Part shown: piece by piece, positions 21,771 through 31,870 of the stretch
Position numbering within the stretch: the stretch's first letter is position 1
How the letters are laid out: every line of letters starts with the position of its first letter
Source: Triticum aestivum
Taxonomy: Eukaryota > Streptophyta > Magnoliopsida > Poales > Poaceae
Direction: 5' to 3'
NCBI RefSeq assembly: GCF_018294505.1
Contig: NC_057810.1
Span: 203,874,113-203,938,112 of the forward strand
DNA: 64,000 nucleotides
Program-made: the position numbers and the translations under genes
Notes under the pieces: model-generated
Databases searched by the model: none
Told to the model about the DNA's origin: nothing
Seen by the model: the letters and a program-made list of their open reading frames with translations, nothing else

Positions 21771-23478
21771 TATTGGGGAACGCAGTAATTTCAAAAAAAT
21801 TCCTATGCACACGCAAGATCCATCTAGGTGATACATAGCAACGATAGGGGAGAGTGTTGTCTACGTACCCTCGTAGACCGAAAGCGGAAGCATTATGACA
21901 ACGTGGTTGATGTAGTCGTACGTCTTCACGATCCGACCAATCCTAGTACCGAAAGTATGGCACCTCCGCGATCTGCACACGTTCAGCTCGGTGACGTCCC
22001 ACGAACTCTCGATCCAGCTGAGTGTCGGGGGAGAGCTTCGCCAGCACGACGGCGTGATGACGGTGATGATGAAGTTACCGGCGTAGGGCTTCGCCTAAGC
22101 ACTACAATGATATGACCGAGGTGGAGTATGGTGGAGGAGGGCACCGCACACGGCTAAGGCAATGTCAACTTGTGTGTCTATGGGGTGCCCCCCTCCCCCG
22201 TATATAAAGGAGTGGAGGAGGGGGGAGGGTCGACCCTCTATGGCGCGCCCTGGAGGAGTCCTACTCCCACCGAGAGTAGGATCCCCCCCCCTCCCTAGTT
22301 GGACTAGGAGAGGAAGGAAGGGGGAGGAAGGAGGAAGGAAAGGGGGGCGGCCCCTCACCCAATTCGGATTGGGCTTGGGGCGCGCACCCTCCTAGGCTTC
22401 CTTCTCCTCTCTCCCACTACGGCCCAATAAGGCCCATATACTTCCCGGGAGTTCTGGTAACCTCCCGGTACTCCGGTAAATGCCCGAACTCACCCGAAAC
22501 CATTCCGATGTCCAAACATAGTCATTCAATAAATTGATCTTTATGTCTCGACCATTTCGAGACTCCTCGTCATGTCCGTGATCATATCCGGGACTCCGAA
22601 CTACCTTCGGTACATCAAAACACACAAACTCATAATACCGATTGTCACCGAACGTTAAGCGTGCGGACCCTACGTGTTTGAGAACTATGTAGACATGACC
22701 GGGACACGTCTCCGGTCAATAACCAATAGCGGAACCTAGATGTTCATATTGACTCCCATATATTCTACGAAGATCTTTATCTGTCAGACTGCATAACAAC
22801 ATACGTTGTTCCCTTTGTCATCGGTATGTTACTCGGTATCTCAATACCTAGTTCAATCTTGTTACCGGCAAGTCTCTTTACTCGTTCTGTAATGCATCAT
22901 CCCGCAACTAACTCATTAGTCACATTGCTTGCAAGGCTTATAGTGATGTGCATTACTGAGAGGGCCCACAAATACCTCTCCATCAATCGGAGTGACAAAT
23001 CCTAATCTTGATCTATGCCAACTCAACAAACACCATCGGAGATACCTGTAGAGCACCTTTATAATCACCCAGTTACGTTGTGATGTTTGGTAGCACACAA
23101 AGTGTTCCTCCGGTATTCGGGAGTTGCATAATCTCATAGTCATAGGAACATGTATAAGTCATGAATAAAGCAATAGCAACATACTAAATGATCAAGTGCC
23201 AAGCTAACGGAATGGGTCAAGTCAATCACATCATTCTCTAATGATGTGATCCCATTAATCAAATGACAACTCATGTCTATGGCTAGGAAACTTAACCATC
23301 TTTGATTCAACGAGCTAGTCAAGTAGAGGCATAATAGTGACACTCTGTTTGTCTATGTATTCACACATGTACTAAGTTTCCGGTTAATACAATTCTAGCA
23401 TGGATAATAAACATTTATCATTATATAAGGAAATATAAATAACAACTTTATTATTGCCTCTAGGGCATATTTTCTTTA
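21771..23478 (-). repeat. Angela 5' LTR
   Basis: It starts TATTGGGGAACG (the usual TG reads TA) and ends GGCATATTTTCTTTA, one edge being altered from the family's CA end. The TSD right after it confirms the border. Confidence 0.9.
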
Positions 23479-23483
23479 GTTAT
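23479..23483. repeat. Target-site duplication GTTAT, right (Angela)
   Basis: It matches 14808-14812. Confidence 0.9.
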
Positions 23484-24364
23484 GTCTTACCTTGGTTCCA
23501 CAAGCCCCGGGCGAGCTCCGATATCCTTTCCATACCTTCCTCCCGAGGTCAGCCACTCGGGGCTCATGAGGTTCTAAATCTCCCAAGGAGCCTGCTGGCC
23601 CGCCCAAGAGGGCCTCGCGAGAAGCGAATGCCGGACTACAGCAGGGTATGCGCGCGGTGGTCCTGTGGCGATTGTATCCTTGACCCTGGGAGGGCTTTGT
23701 CACCGCCCAGGCTTGCCTGAGCATGGTTGGCGCGCGCGTACTACGCCTAGCCCCTGCTTGCGGGGCGGTCACTAGGGGAGGGTAGCGGGCGTGAGCATCA
23801 AAGTAAAACACGCAACCAGAACGCAAGAGATCAACACAAACAAAAGAAGCCTCCCCCCATTTTTGTCAACACGAAAGAACTTCAAGTCTCAGTCCAAAAG
23901 GCGGCGAATCTATTTACAGAAAAAAGGGGCGAAAGCAAATAGCCGCGTCCGGCACCTAGCTAGTCTTCTTGTCTTCCCACCAGCACGGAGCTAAGTGCTT
24001 TCACTGGATGTGAGCATAGTCATTGGGGGACGGTGTCGATGGCCAACGCAGAGCATGGTGCTTCCACTAGGACGTGGGCGGGAGCCCTCGAGGCCCGAGG
24101 GCGGCACTCCGGAGACTCCGGGGCGTGTACAGCCCCACTCATTATTACGTGAGAGTGTCATAAGCGGAGACCTTCACAGGCGCGAGCCTTGCTTCATATC
24201 GCCAGACGAGGCCCCGCCCTGCGCCACCCTCGACCACCGTTGGGGCGTCCGGAAACCAAGACAAGACCAAGGGGCAAGGGGGACGCTGGCGGCACCCTCG
24301 GCAACCACGGGCCCTCTGTCGGGGGGAGGGATCGGCGGCGCCTCCCTCGGCAGAGGACCTACCT
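23484..24364. other. RLG-B internal GC-rich spacer
   Basis: No supported gene is present. The stretch is internal RLG-B DNA between the Angela border and gag. Its short ORFs lie in GC-rich, low-complexity sequence and match no domain I recognise. Confidence 0.6.
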
Positions 24365-25229
24365 CTATGCGACGCCTTGCTCCGTGCGGCGCAGGCGAGG
24401 CCCTGGCTCCGGGCCCCTCCTATGCGGTAACCAGTGCGGTGCTCCCGCCTGGAGCGGGTCCATCGCCCTGGGGTAGCCGGCCGCAGTTGTGGCCTGGTTC
24501 ACCTGCAGTCCATGGTTAATGTAAGCATGCTCCCGAGATATCGGTTGTACCCTGATGTCACCGTCGCTGAAGGGGTCGGTGAAGCCTCCTGGAAGCTCGT
24601 GGTAAGCCCCAGCCTCAGGCTTTCCTCCTGCCCATCCTGGCTTGGGGATCAAGTTGGGGCCTTCCTCCGGTGCGTACTCCAGGTCCATCATGCGGGGTAC
24701 GTAGGTGTCTGCAGTTGCTGTGCCGGAGCCATTGCCTGAGTGCCCCACGCCTTGTGCCACCAGCCGTGGCGCCTGGTCCTGGTGGTCGCGGGGTAACGTC
24801 CCAGCGCAGCCCCGCGGGGGTCCGTTGGTGCTTGTCTCTCCTGGAGGCGGCACAGTCATGGTAGGACGGGCGGCGCCAGGGGCCATGCTGATGTTGTTGA
24901 ATCCCCCTGACGCTCCAGGGGGCGCGCGAGCTCGCCGGGGTCCGGCACGCGGCTCCTTCGCGACCTGAGGCGTGGGCAAGGAGCAGAACGGCTCCGCACC
25001 TCTGCAGGCAGCATAAAGCAATTCGGCGACGCGCTCCAGCAATGCATCGCGGCCGCCCTCCGCCAACCTGCGCCGTAGCAGCTCCCGTTCCACGATGAGC
25101 GCGGCTCGCATGTTCGCCTGCTCCTGACGGGTGTGTGGTGTCATCGCTGCGGCGTAACCCGAAGATCATGTGGTGGCGCTCATACACCGCGGCGCGAGGG
25201 CAGACGGCGTTGGGCCGCACCGCCCGCAT
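24365..25229 (-). pseudogene. RLG-B gag N-terminal fragment
   Basis: A minus-strand frame of 259 residues (25144-24365), with an overlapping frame up to 25229, starts about 200 bases inside the primer site, where gag begins in Gypsy elements. The N-terminal residues (RQEQANMRAALIVERELLRRRL) look helical and charged. The middle is rich in Pro, Gly and Ala. No capsid core or zinc knuckle is visible before the frame closes. It is assigned to gag by position and strand only. The capsid part was presumably lost or decayed. Confidence 0.5.
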
Positions 25230-25406
25230 CTGGCGGCGTTGGGCTGTGTGTGGGCCACCTGGAGCACGGAGTTGAGGTCTTCCTGAGTGGACAATGCCAC
25301 CCGACCGGGCTAGGCAACCCAGTGCTCGGCATGAGCCCTCGGATCATCAGCCATCGGAACCGCGGGGCGATGGCGAGCCGACTGGAAGAAGAGGGGCCCC
25401 GACGCA

Positions 25407-25426
25407 CCCCTACCTGGCGCGCCAAA
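25407..25426 (-). promoter_or_regulatory. RLG-B primer-binding site
   Basis: The minus strand reads TTTGGCGCGCCAGGTAGGGG directly at the LTR end, a form typical of many grass Gypsy elements. Confidence 0.75.
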
Positions 25427-26307
25427 TGTCGGATTCAGGGTTCTGCAGACCCTTGAGAGGTTCGAACTTTGGGTGCGTGCGAAGAACTCTCTCTCCCCAG
25501 TACGCCTGCCCAATGATTCCACGGCTTAGCTCGATGAACCCAAGGAACAAGAGACACAACAATTTATCCTGGTTCGAGCCACCTTGCGGTGTAATACCCT
25601 ACTCCAGCCTTGTGGTGGTTGCCTCGAGGGGCTGAGGATGAACTAGTACAGTGGATGAACAGCCTCAAGAGGAGAGGTGTTCTTGAGCTCGATGAGCTGG
25701 TGAGGTGGTTCGGGTGGAATTGATTCGTCCCCTCTATGGTGGTGGCTAAGTCCTATTTATAGTGGCATTGGTCCTCTTTCCAAATGTAGGCGGGAAGGGA
25801 TCCCACAACGGCCAGATTTGAAGGGGGCAACGAGTACAAGCTATCCTGACAAAAGTAGTCTTCGCGTGCAAAAGGCTCTGGTGGTGACGCTGCGTTGGGC
25901 TCCATGATGACCTCCATCCTGTCGTCCTGGCGGTCCTTGGTCTCATTGCACTGATATGGAAACCATTGCCTGATTCCTCGGGACTTCGCGCCTGCGCTTG
26001 CCTCCTTAGCACCAAAGGGGAAACTGGCGCACTACGCCCGCTGGCGCCCGCCTGGCCTTCGTCGTCATGGCTCACGTCACATGAACCTCACGAGGTGCGC
26101 CTTGCATAGATATCTCCGCTCCTCGGGAGCCAGCCTAGTGAGGCCGCCCCCAGGGAGGTCTTGGTGTCGTCGCCTCGAGAGGCTTGACCCCTCGCGAGGG
26201 TCTTCAGCTGTTGTTGCTGAAGCTGGGTCGTACCAGGCCGTTGATGGAGCCACACCATGGGCCACAGGCAGGCAGGTCTGGGTACCCCCATTCCCAGGAC
26301 ACCAACA
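25427..26307 (-). repeat. RLG-B 5' LTR, complete
   Basis: It starts TGTCGGATTCAGG and ends GGACACCAACA. The right half matches 12118-12544. TATTTATAG near 25753, on the opposite strand, is a candidate promoter. Confidence 0.87.
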
Positions 26308-26955
26308 ACTGTGGTACTTAAAATTCTGATAAAGAATATATTTCATGACCGACACATGCATGGGATTCGGAGAATCTCAGTTCTGATATGTACATGAATC
26401 TCCTTTTATTTTGTCACGCTACTGAATGTTCTGATGTGGGACTTTATTTTGTGTATCTCTTACAAATAACAAAATGGTCTATATGTAAAGTGTTCCTATT
26501 TTAATTATATTATGTTTTCGATGATGCATGGTTCTGGAATTTGGAGATTAACATTCAGGCTTTTGGTATCTTGAATCTTTTTGCTTTGTACTAAATTGAT
26601 GCAAACTAGTTTGTTTTATCTGGCACCGCCACTCTGTCTTTTTGGAACAAATTTTGTCATGTGCATGCAAATTAATTATCCTATTGACTTGGTATTCTTT
26701 GCTTACCAAGTTTTCGTTATATCTCTACTGTTTGTGATCTACATTAAACTCATTAGTCTTAAAAGTGTGTTGTAATTTTCTTTGGATGTATATAAAATCT
26801 AAACATGTCGGGTCATGACGCTTGGACGGCAATGCGCGTGCTTCCCTTCCGATCTAGTTGATGACAGTCGGAGCATAAATTCAAGCGAGGGAAAATTTCC
26901 GCGAAAGGAGGGACAGATGGTAATTTCCGAATTGATGTGATGGTCTGGTCAAAAT
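26308..26955. other. AT-rich stretch without recognised gene
   Basis: It lies between the RLG-B LTR and the Copia LTR-like segment. It is AT-rich and contains only one 64-codon hydrophobic ORF (26581-26775, plus), which I consider chance. It may be the original genomic target or an old repeat. Confidence 0.5.
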
Positions 26956-27113
26956 TGTTGAGAGAAAAGTGAATCCTTTGACTCTTTCATTAGATGATTG
27001 TAGGAATTTACACAAGGAGAAGGGATGCGATGAAGAGGCATCCGTTCGGGAGAGATGGCAGTTACAAGGGGAGATTTACCCCATAATTAACACATGTTAA
27101 TTAAACTCTAACA
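26956..27113 (-). repeat. Possible 3' LTR of Copia unit C
   Basis: It ends (plus) CTCTAACA immediately beside the tract CTCCCCCC, as at the unit B LTR (40067/40068). On the minus strand it starts TGTTAGAGTT. It does not match the 200-bp LTR of unit B well, so the outer border near 26956 is tentative. Confidence 0.4.
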
Positions 27114-28206
27114 CTCCCCCTAATCTACACTTGTCCATCCAGAATCATCATCTTGATTAGAGGCTCCTCCAAAAACCCTGTGGGAAAAATATGAGGAGTA
27201 TAGTGTTTGATATGTTGCCAAAACTCCTTCAAACCCAGTAAAAAAAATAAGAAGAAAATGCCGCAACATATAATGCTTATTGTTTGTTTTAACTCGATAT
27301 GAGAAAAATCCATAGAATTAAAAGGATAATAAATATGCCGTATATACTTTCTTAGAAAAAACCCGGTGGGGAAAGTAGAAAGTACTCCCTCCGTCCCAAA
27401 ATAAGTGACTCAAAAATGACTCAACTTTGTAACAAAGTTAGTACAAAGTTGAGTCATTTTTGAGTCACTTATTCTGGGACGGAGGGAGTATGACATATGA
27501 CCTTGTGTTGATATTACCTCATAAAAACCTTTATGAGAACCTGTATAGTAAACTCATGAAGGGAAATGAGTATAATATGATGCATTGAACAGGAACAATT
27601 TAGGAAGATACCCCCCGATTCTTGCATATTTTGAAGTCGTCATATACCAATTCCATATACACATTCCTGGAATGTAAAAGTTGGTAGAGACTTGGTGAAC
27701 AAATCGGTTGCATGATTTGATTTGCAAGATATGCAATATAGTGATATTGCTTATTATGTAACCTGTTTGCATCCGGCCAACACAAGAAACATTATCGTTG
27801 AGATGATGGTTGGTGGATGTAGCCAATGCGATATGTTTCGAAGACTCTTCATGCGAGGGCTACCACACCTAGTAGGAACACTAAGCTTGTCTATGATCTG
27901 ACATAGTGGAAATCTGATCGATGTATCCAATGATATTGGTGTTCATATTTCTGTGAAACTGAAAAACCAGGGCAAGATGTTTGATGCCTTGGAGATATCG
28001 AAGGATATTTTTGAGTACCAACCAATTGTGTTTGGTGGATCCAATGGCATTATGGAATGTTGAGTCCCAATATCTCATTTCCATCATCTCTTGGTCTAAA
28101 TTGATCTTTCTCTACGTCTAGAGAATGAACTACCATGAGAGTTATGGATGGATAAGATTTGTCCACAATAAATTTCTTCAATATATTATGGATATAGACA
28201 ACATAG
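27114..28206 (-). pseudogene. Copia unit C: RNase H and 3' pol end
   Basis: Minus-strand pieces match the Copia RNase H end. The frame at 27881-28087 reads WLVLKNILRYLQGIKHLALVF and then IIGYIDQ. The frame at 27554-27826 has MATSTNHH, MQTGYIISNIT and LQIKSCNRFVHQVS, the decayed tail that normally ends in the LADLFTKSLP-type block. Stops and shifts are frequent. The segment is about 85-90% alike to 40068-41080 by eye and continues beyond the Helitron at 37485. A polypurine tract, the complement of CTCCCCCCTAATC, lies at 27114. Confidence 0.82.
27385..27488. mobile_element. Stowaway MITE (Tc1/Mariner type)
   Basis: This 104-bp element has terminal inverted repeats starting CTCCCTCCGTCCCA and is palindromic along almost its whole length. 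TA dinucleotides at 27383-27384 and 27489-27490 are the target duplication. The related Copia copy at about 40384-40400 reads GAAAGTATGACATATG without the element, which is the empty site. Confidence 0.97.
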
Positions 28207-28561
28207 TCTCTACTTCTAATGGAGCAGTTGGTAGTCTCCGTCGGTTAATTTTTGTCCCACCTTTCTTGATTTTTTTTCGTCCTCATTCCCACCTCCAACC
28301 TATCAGCGATCCCTGGATTCCAGCGCCCAAACAAAAAAAAAACGATGCCCACACTGTCGATTCCCACCTCCCACTCGGTCCATCTTGGGAAAAATGCTTA
28401 GAAGAAAACTCTACGAAAAAAAACCTACAAAAAAAACCAGCGATTCGTCCTGACCTGAACCATCCTGCACGAACCACCGCTCCTCCCGATCCACCTACCT
28501 GCTCGCTCCCTCAATCCCTAGCTATCCCTAGGTCATCTCCCCGTCTCCAACCGCCGCAGCC

Positions 28562-28700
28562 GCCGCCGGACCCCAATGGACGACGTTGACGCCGCCGCCG
28601 CCACCGATCCCCGCGGACGCCTCAGCCGTCGCCGCCGATCATGGCCGCCTCTAGGGTTTCCCTGCCCTCGCCATGGTGATCCTCCCCGCGCCGTCCAACG
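28562..28700 (+). pseudogene. Captured 5' coding module (MDDVD unit) upstream of the kinase fragment
   Basis: ATG at 28576 opens a frame beginning MDDVDAAAATDPRGRLSRRR. The same 66-bp DNA occurs two and a half times at 31693-31870 ahead of the IGPD piece. After RRR the frame here runs into unrelated sequence and a GTAAG donor-like site near 28713. It is probably a transit-peptide or first-exon fragment copied from the same source as the other block. Confidence 0.6.
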
Positions 28701-28893
28701 GTTCCACCACGTCGGTAAGCGCCCCACCTCTGCACACGTGCCTTCGATTTGATCTCCTCGCTCCCCCGCGAGTCCATTCGTCCCGCCGAATCCAAATTCT
28801 CAATGAGCGTGTGTCGTGCCACCAGGTTCCCTTGATTCGCCGGAGCAGGGTTCCCTGCCGCCCTCGAGGCGCCCTCTGGAGGAGATCATCGTG

Positions 28894-30431
28894 ATGTCGA
28901 GGTCAGCCACCGCCGCCCGCCTGCAATATCTTATTCAGTTGGTGCTTATCGCTGTGTTATTTAGGATTCTGGTTCGATTCGCCCAAATTCTGAAGCGGAC
29001 ATGGCTTTCCTGTTGCTCCCAGGTTTCTGCAATTAGGGAAGAGCGGCAGAAAAATTGTTCAGGCTGTATTGGTCAACTCGAAGCCCGGCAATTCAGGTTG
29101 CGCAGAACATTGGGCCGAGCTTTGCGGCCGGTTTGGCCTATAAGAGCAGGGCATTCTTGCACCAGGGAGTTCACAATGGACCGGGCACCTCGCACATGCT
29201 CGGGCGAGCAAAGTAGAGCCTATACTGGAGCCCTGGTGCCAGAAACGTTTCTGTTCTCTCGTCATGTAGACGGAATGCATTTCATGGCCAGCTTGCTTGG
29301 AAGCAACTCATGGCAATGGGTGCTCGAGTACCAAAAGCATCTCCACAATTTGCTTGGAAGCAGCTCATGTCAACGGGTTCTGCTGTATCAAAAGCATCTC
29401 TGCTTTTAAGTAGAGCTGCTTGTGCCGTTACCCTGACTGCCACTAGATATAAGTTAGTTCCTTACCTCGTCGCTTTTGTAGCTGTAAAGTTGATGCTAGG
29501 TGAGAAGAGCTTTGCAGATGGCGAGTACCTCCCAATACGAGAGAATATTTACTCGCGAGCTCAGGACAGCCGTATTTATGTCACCACATTGATATTCTCA
29601 GTAGTAGAGATGGTTATCATAATCCTCAGATCAATATATCTGGTCTTGTTTACTCCCAGTATACTGATGGCACCATTTAAGGATACTCTTGGCAGTAAGT
29701 ATAGGAAAACATGGCTCCGTCTTGTGCATCGTACTTTGGAGAAGGCAGGTCCTGCATTTATTAAATGGGGCCAGTGGGTGGCGACATGTCCTGATCTATT
29801 TGCAAACGACCTGTGTACCGAGTTGTCAAAGCTACACACAAAAGCACCAGCTCACAGCTATGCATATACCAAGAAAACTGTTGAGAAGGCTTTTGGTCGA
29901 AATATATCTGAAATTTTTGAGAAATTTGAAGAAGAACCTGTAGCATCTGGAAGTGTTGCTCAAGTGCATCGGGCTGCTTTGAAATTCCGACATCCTGGCC
30001 AAAAGACGCCAAAGATTATAACAGTCGCAGTTAAAGTAAGACATCCTGGTGTAGGAGACTCAATACGGAGAGATTTCAGTATAATTAATGCTGTAGCTAA
30101 AGCTTCAAGATGTATTCCAGCGTTAAATTGGCTACGGCTAGATGAGAGTGTGCAACAGTTTGCTGTCTTCATGATGTCTCAAGTTGACCTTGCAAGGGAA
30201 GCTGCTCATTTGAGCCGGATTATCTACAACTTCCGCAGGTGGAAAGATGTGTCATTTTTGAAACCTCTTTATCCATTTGTTCATCCTGCTGTCTTGGTCG
30301 AGACTTACGAGCTTGGGGAGAGTGGCTCACACTATGTGGATGACCACGATGGAGAGGAACGAGTTAAAAGTGCTCTTGCACATATTGGCACTCATGCACT
30401 CTTGAAAATGCTACTGGCACTACATTCAACC
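28894..30431 (+). pseudogene. ABC1/UbiB-type atypical kinase gene fragment
   Basis: This is a fragment of a plant ABC1 kinase (ABC1K/ADCK family, which act in mitochondria or plastids on quinone metabolism). An ATG at 28894 begins a first exon; an acceptor TCCCAG ends at 29024. Codons to about 29309 are frame-disturbed. From 29310 the frame is open for about 374 codons. It carries the family KxGQ motif in AFIKWGQWVATCPDLF, the AxGS-type loop VASGSVAQVHRA, the nucleotide-binding lysine in VAVKVRHPGVG, and SQVDLAREAAHL. Coding similarity stops at THALLKMLL (about 30420). The catalytic HADxHPGN and DFG blocks are missing and nothing downstream restores them. A 57-bp duplication occurs at 29293-29406. 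It cannot make an active kinase. Confidence 0.88.
29293..29406 (+). repeat. 57-bp tandem duplication inside the kinase fragment
   Basis: TTGCTTGGAAGC starts at 29293 and again at 29350. The copies encode two 19-residue units beginning AWKQLM and having ...SKAS or ...PKAS. They differ at several positions, so the duplication is not recent. Confidence 0.85.
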
Positions 30432-30685
30432 ATCTCTTTGTCTTCTCATTCTTATTTCTGTTTTGCCTTTGAAGACGGGAGTACATGCTTTCTGTATTAA
30501 AAACAGCAGAATGATAGAGATTTCCCTTTTATACACATATTTTATAATCTACGTAAGAAGTATATTGGATCCTGAATGCTGTAGAAATTTGCGCACCAAC
30601 CAAGATACAGAGACCGCATTGCCCCTCTTATTAGGTTATACTCAACTCTTGAACAGCGTGGAACATTTGGCATTAGAATTATCCA
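30432..30685 (+). other. Intron-like sequence after the kinase exon
   Basis: No further kinase coding is seen. The sequence is AT-rich, with one 75-codon frame (30463-30690) that does not resemble kinase sequence. A GC donor (CTG^GCACTAC) after 30420 may have started an intron, but this is uncertain. Confidence 0.4.
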
Positions 30686-30694
30686 GATAGAGAT
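30686..30694. repeat. Target-site duplication GATAGAGAT, left (LINE)
   Basis: GATAGAGAT recurs at 31364-31372. Confidence 0.85.
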
Positions 30695-31363
30695 TTTTTT
30701 TTTGCATCGAACTCAGGAACTTTATTAATTTATAATCATAGTGTTACAATCCGCCCGTAGGCAAGAGACTAAAAAAACAGGGCTTACATCAAGCCAACTC
30801 TCAGTGCTATCCAGTGTGCTAGCTAGGCGGGCACACTGATGCGCCAATGCATTAGCTTCCCTGCTGACATGCGTAATAGATAACGAAGCAAAAGAAGCAC
30901 CAATTTCCTCCAGTTCACTCAAGATAGGCGCTACAACTGATCTGGTGTTGCCGCGCGAATGCCATAGATCAACTAGCTTCAAGCAGTCAATCTCCATGAT
31001 CACATGTGAAAAACCCCGGAGTTGCGCAAAGATCATGCCGTCCCGGAGAGCAAGCAACTCCGCAATGAAGGGGTCTGATATGCCAAACGGAGGTTTGCAC
31101 CAAGCACCAAGGAACGTGATGTGTGATCTAGCTACACCTCCCGCTCCCCCCCTCATTTCCTCGGTATTAATAGCGCCATCAGTGTTGATAGTAACCCAGC
31201 CCGCCTCAGGTGGTTTCCAGCACTGATCCGCCCTCGTTTTCCTTCCCAAAGAAGGTAGTTCCAGGATCGCCAAAGTCTCATGAACCCACTTCAACGCTTG
31301 TACAGGGTTGTACCCTTCGCGATCATGAGTCCAGTTGTTCCGTGACGTCCATATGCTATGCAT
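30695..31363 (-). mobile_element. 5'-truncated LINE (plant L1/RIX type)
   Basis: A run of T at 30694-30703 on the plus strand is the poly(A) tail of a minus-strand element. The only part left is the 3' end with an RNase H domain. Nine-base duplications flank it. Truncation at the 5' end (31363) is usual for LINE insertions. Confidence 0.9.
30725..31363 (-). pseudogene. LINE C-terminal RNase H domain
   Basis: The 212-residue minus-strand frame begins at the truncation point with MHSIWTSRNNWTHDR, typical of the region before RNase H in plant LINE ORF2. The RNase H core follows: WVTINTDGAIN (first D), PFIAELLALRDG (E), VIMEIDCLKLVDLW (second D), and SREANALAHQCARLA at the end. All catalytic-type residues seem present, but the protein lacks reverse transcriptase and endonuclease, so it cannot move by itself. 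It lies in intron-like DNA of the kinase fragment. Confidence 0.9.
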
Positions 31364-31692
31364 GATAGAGATATATGTAAAGGCATAAGCAGTGCAACGT
31401 TATCTCGAAATAGTAGAATGACATGTATTTTTGCATAAATTTGAAAGCTAGCATGACATGTATCTTTCTGCAGAGGGAGTATTGTTTAGGTTGTAAGTTC
31501 ATTTGAGCTTGATTGCATCTAAGTTTAGTTGGAACAACAATTTCTAAAGTTATTTACAATTATATCCTGTACATATTGATATGGACTCTACATTCTACAA
31601 TTACTAAATGAACATAGCACTATCAGTTAGCAGAATCGTCTCTGCAGCAGAGAATTAATTGAGAATATATGGTTTACGAAAACTGAACAATT
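31364..31692. other. Intron-like spacer between captured fragments
   Basis: The first nine bases are the right copy of the LINE target duplication. The rest is AT-rich and I see no gene or repeat in it. Confidence 0.6.
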
Positions 31693-31870
31693 GACGCTGC
31701 CGCCGCCACCGATCCCCGCGGACGCCTCAGCCGTCGCCGGACCCCAATGGACGACGTGGACGCCGCCGCCGCCACCGATCCCCGCGGACGCCTCAGCCGT
31801 CGCCGGACCCCAATGGACGACGTTGACGCCGCCGCCGTCACCGATCCCCGCGGACGCCGCAGACGCCGCC
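31693..31870 (+). repeat. 66-bp coding tandem repeat (2.6 units)
   Basis: Units start at 31693, 31759 and 31825 with GACGCCGCCGCCGCC-type sequence and contain GATCCCCGCGGACGCC. Sixty-six bases equal 22 codons, so the frame is kept. The same unit exists at 28587-28640. Confidence 0.9.

Larger units (their letters stand above)
14813..23478 (-). mobile_element. BARE1/Angela-type Ty1/Copia retrotransposon, minus orientation
   Basis: Two LTRs of about 1.7 kb (14813-16542 and 21771-23478) enclose one long, decayed gag-pol on the minus strand. The primer site beside the right LTR is tRNA-Met type. The order gag, protease, integrase, reverse transcriptase, RNase H is that of Copia. Sequence character (LTR start TGTTGGGGAACG on the plus strand; PPT TGCAAGTGGGAGAC on the minus strand) fits the Angela/BARE1 group, the most common Copia family in wheat. 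The TSD GTTAT is perfect. Many stops and frameshifts show that it is inactive. Confidence 0.93.
12118..26307 (-). mobile_element. RLG-B: Ty3/Gypsy element, minus orientation, host of Angela and RLG-A
   Basis: A complete LTR lies at 25427-26307. A partial LTR at 12118-12544 matches its right half. On the minus strand the primer site TTTGGCGCGCCAGGTAGGGG adjoins the 5' LTR (right) and a G-rich polypurine tract adjoins the 3' LTR (left). Between them are a gag N-terminal frame on the minus strand and a B3-like gene on the plus strand. An 8.7-kb Angela insertion splits the element (14813-23478). Protease, RT and integrase were not found, so it is a non-autonomous or deleted Gypsy. The missing part of the left LTR probably lies left of the window, beyond RLG-A. 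Confidence 0.8.

Noticed and set aside
22162..22395. Short ORF in the Angela LTR (similar one at 15254-15529)
   Set aside because: The LTR is non-coding. The frames are Pro/Gly-rich and not conserved in length between the two LTRs.
27125..27313. Hydrophobic minus-strand ORF
   Set aside because: It lies in the 3' untranslated part of Copia unit C, and the similar position in unit B has a differing frame.
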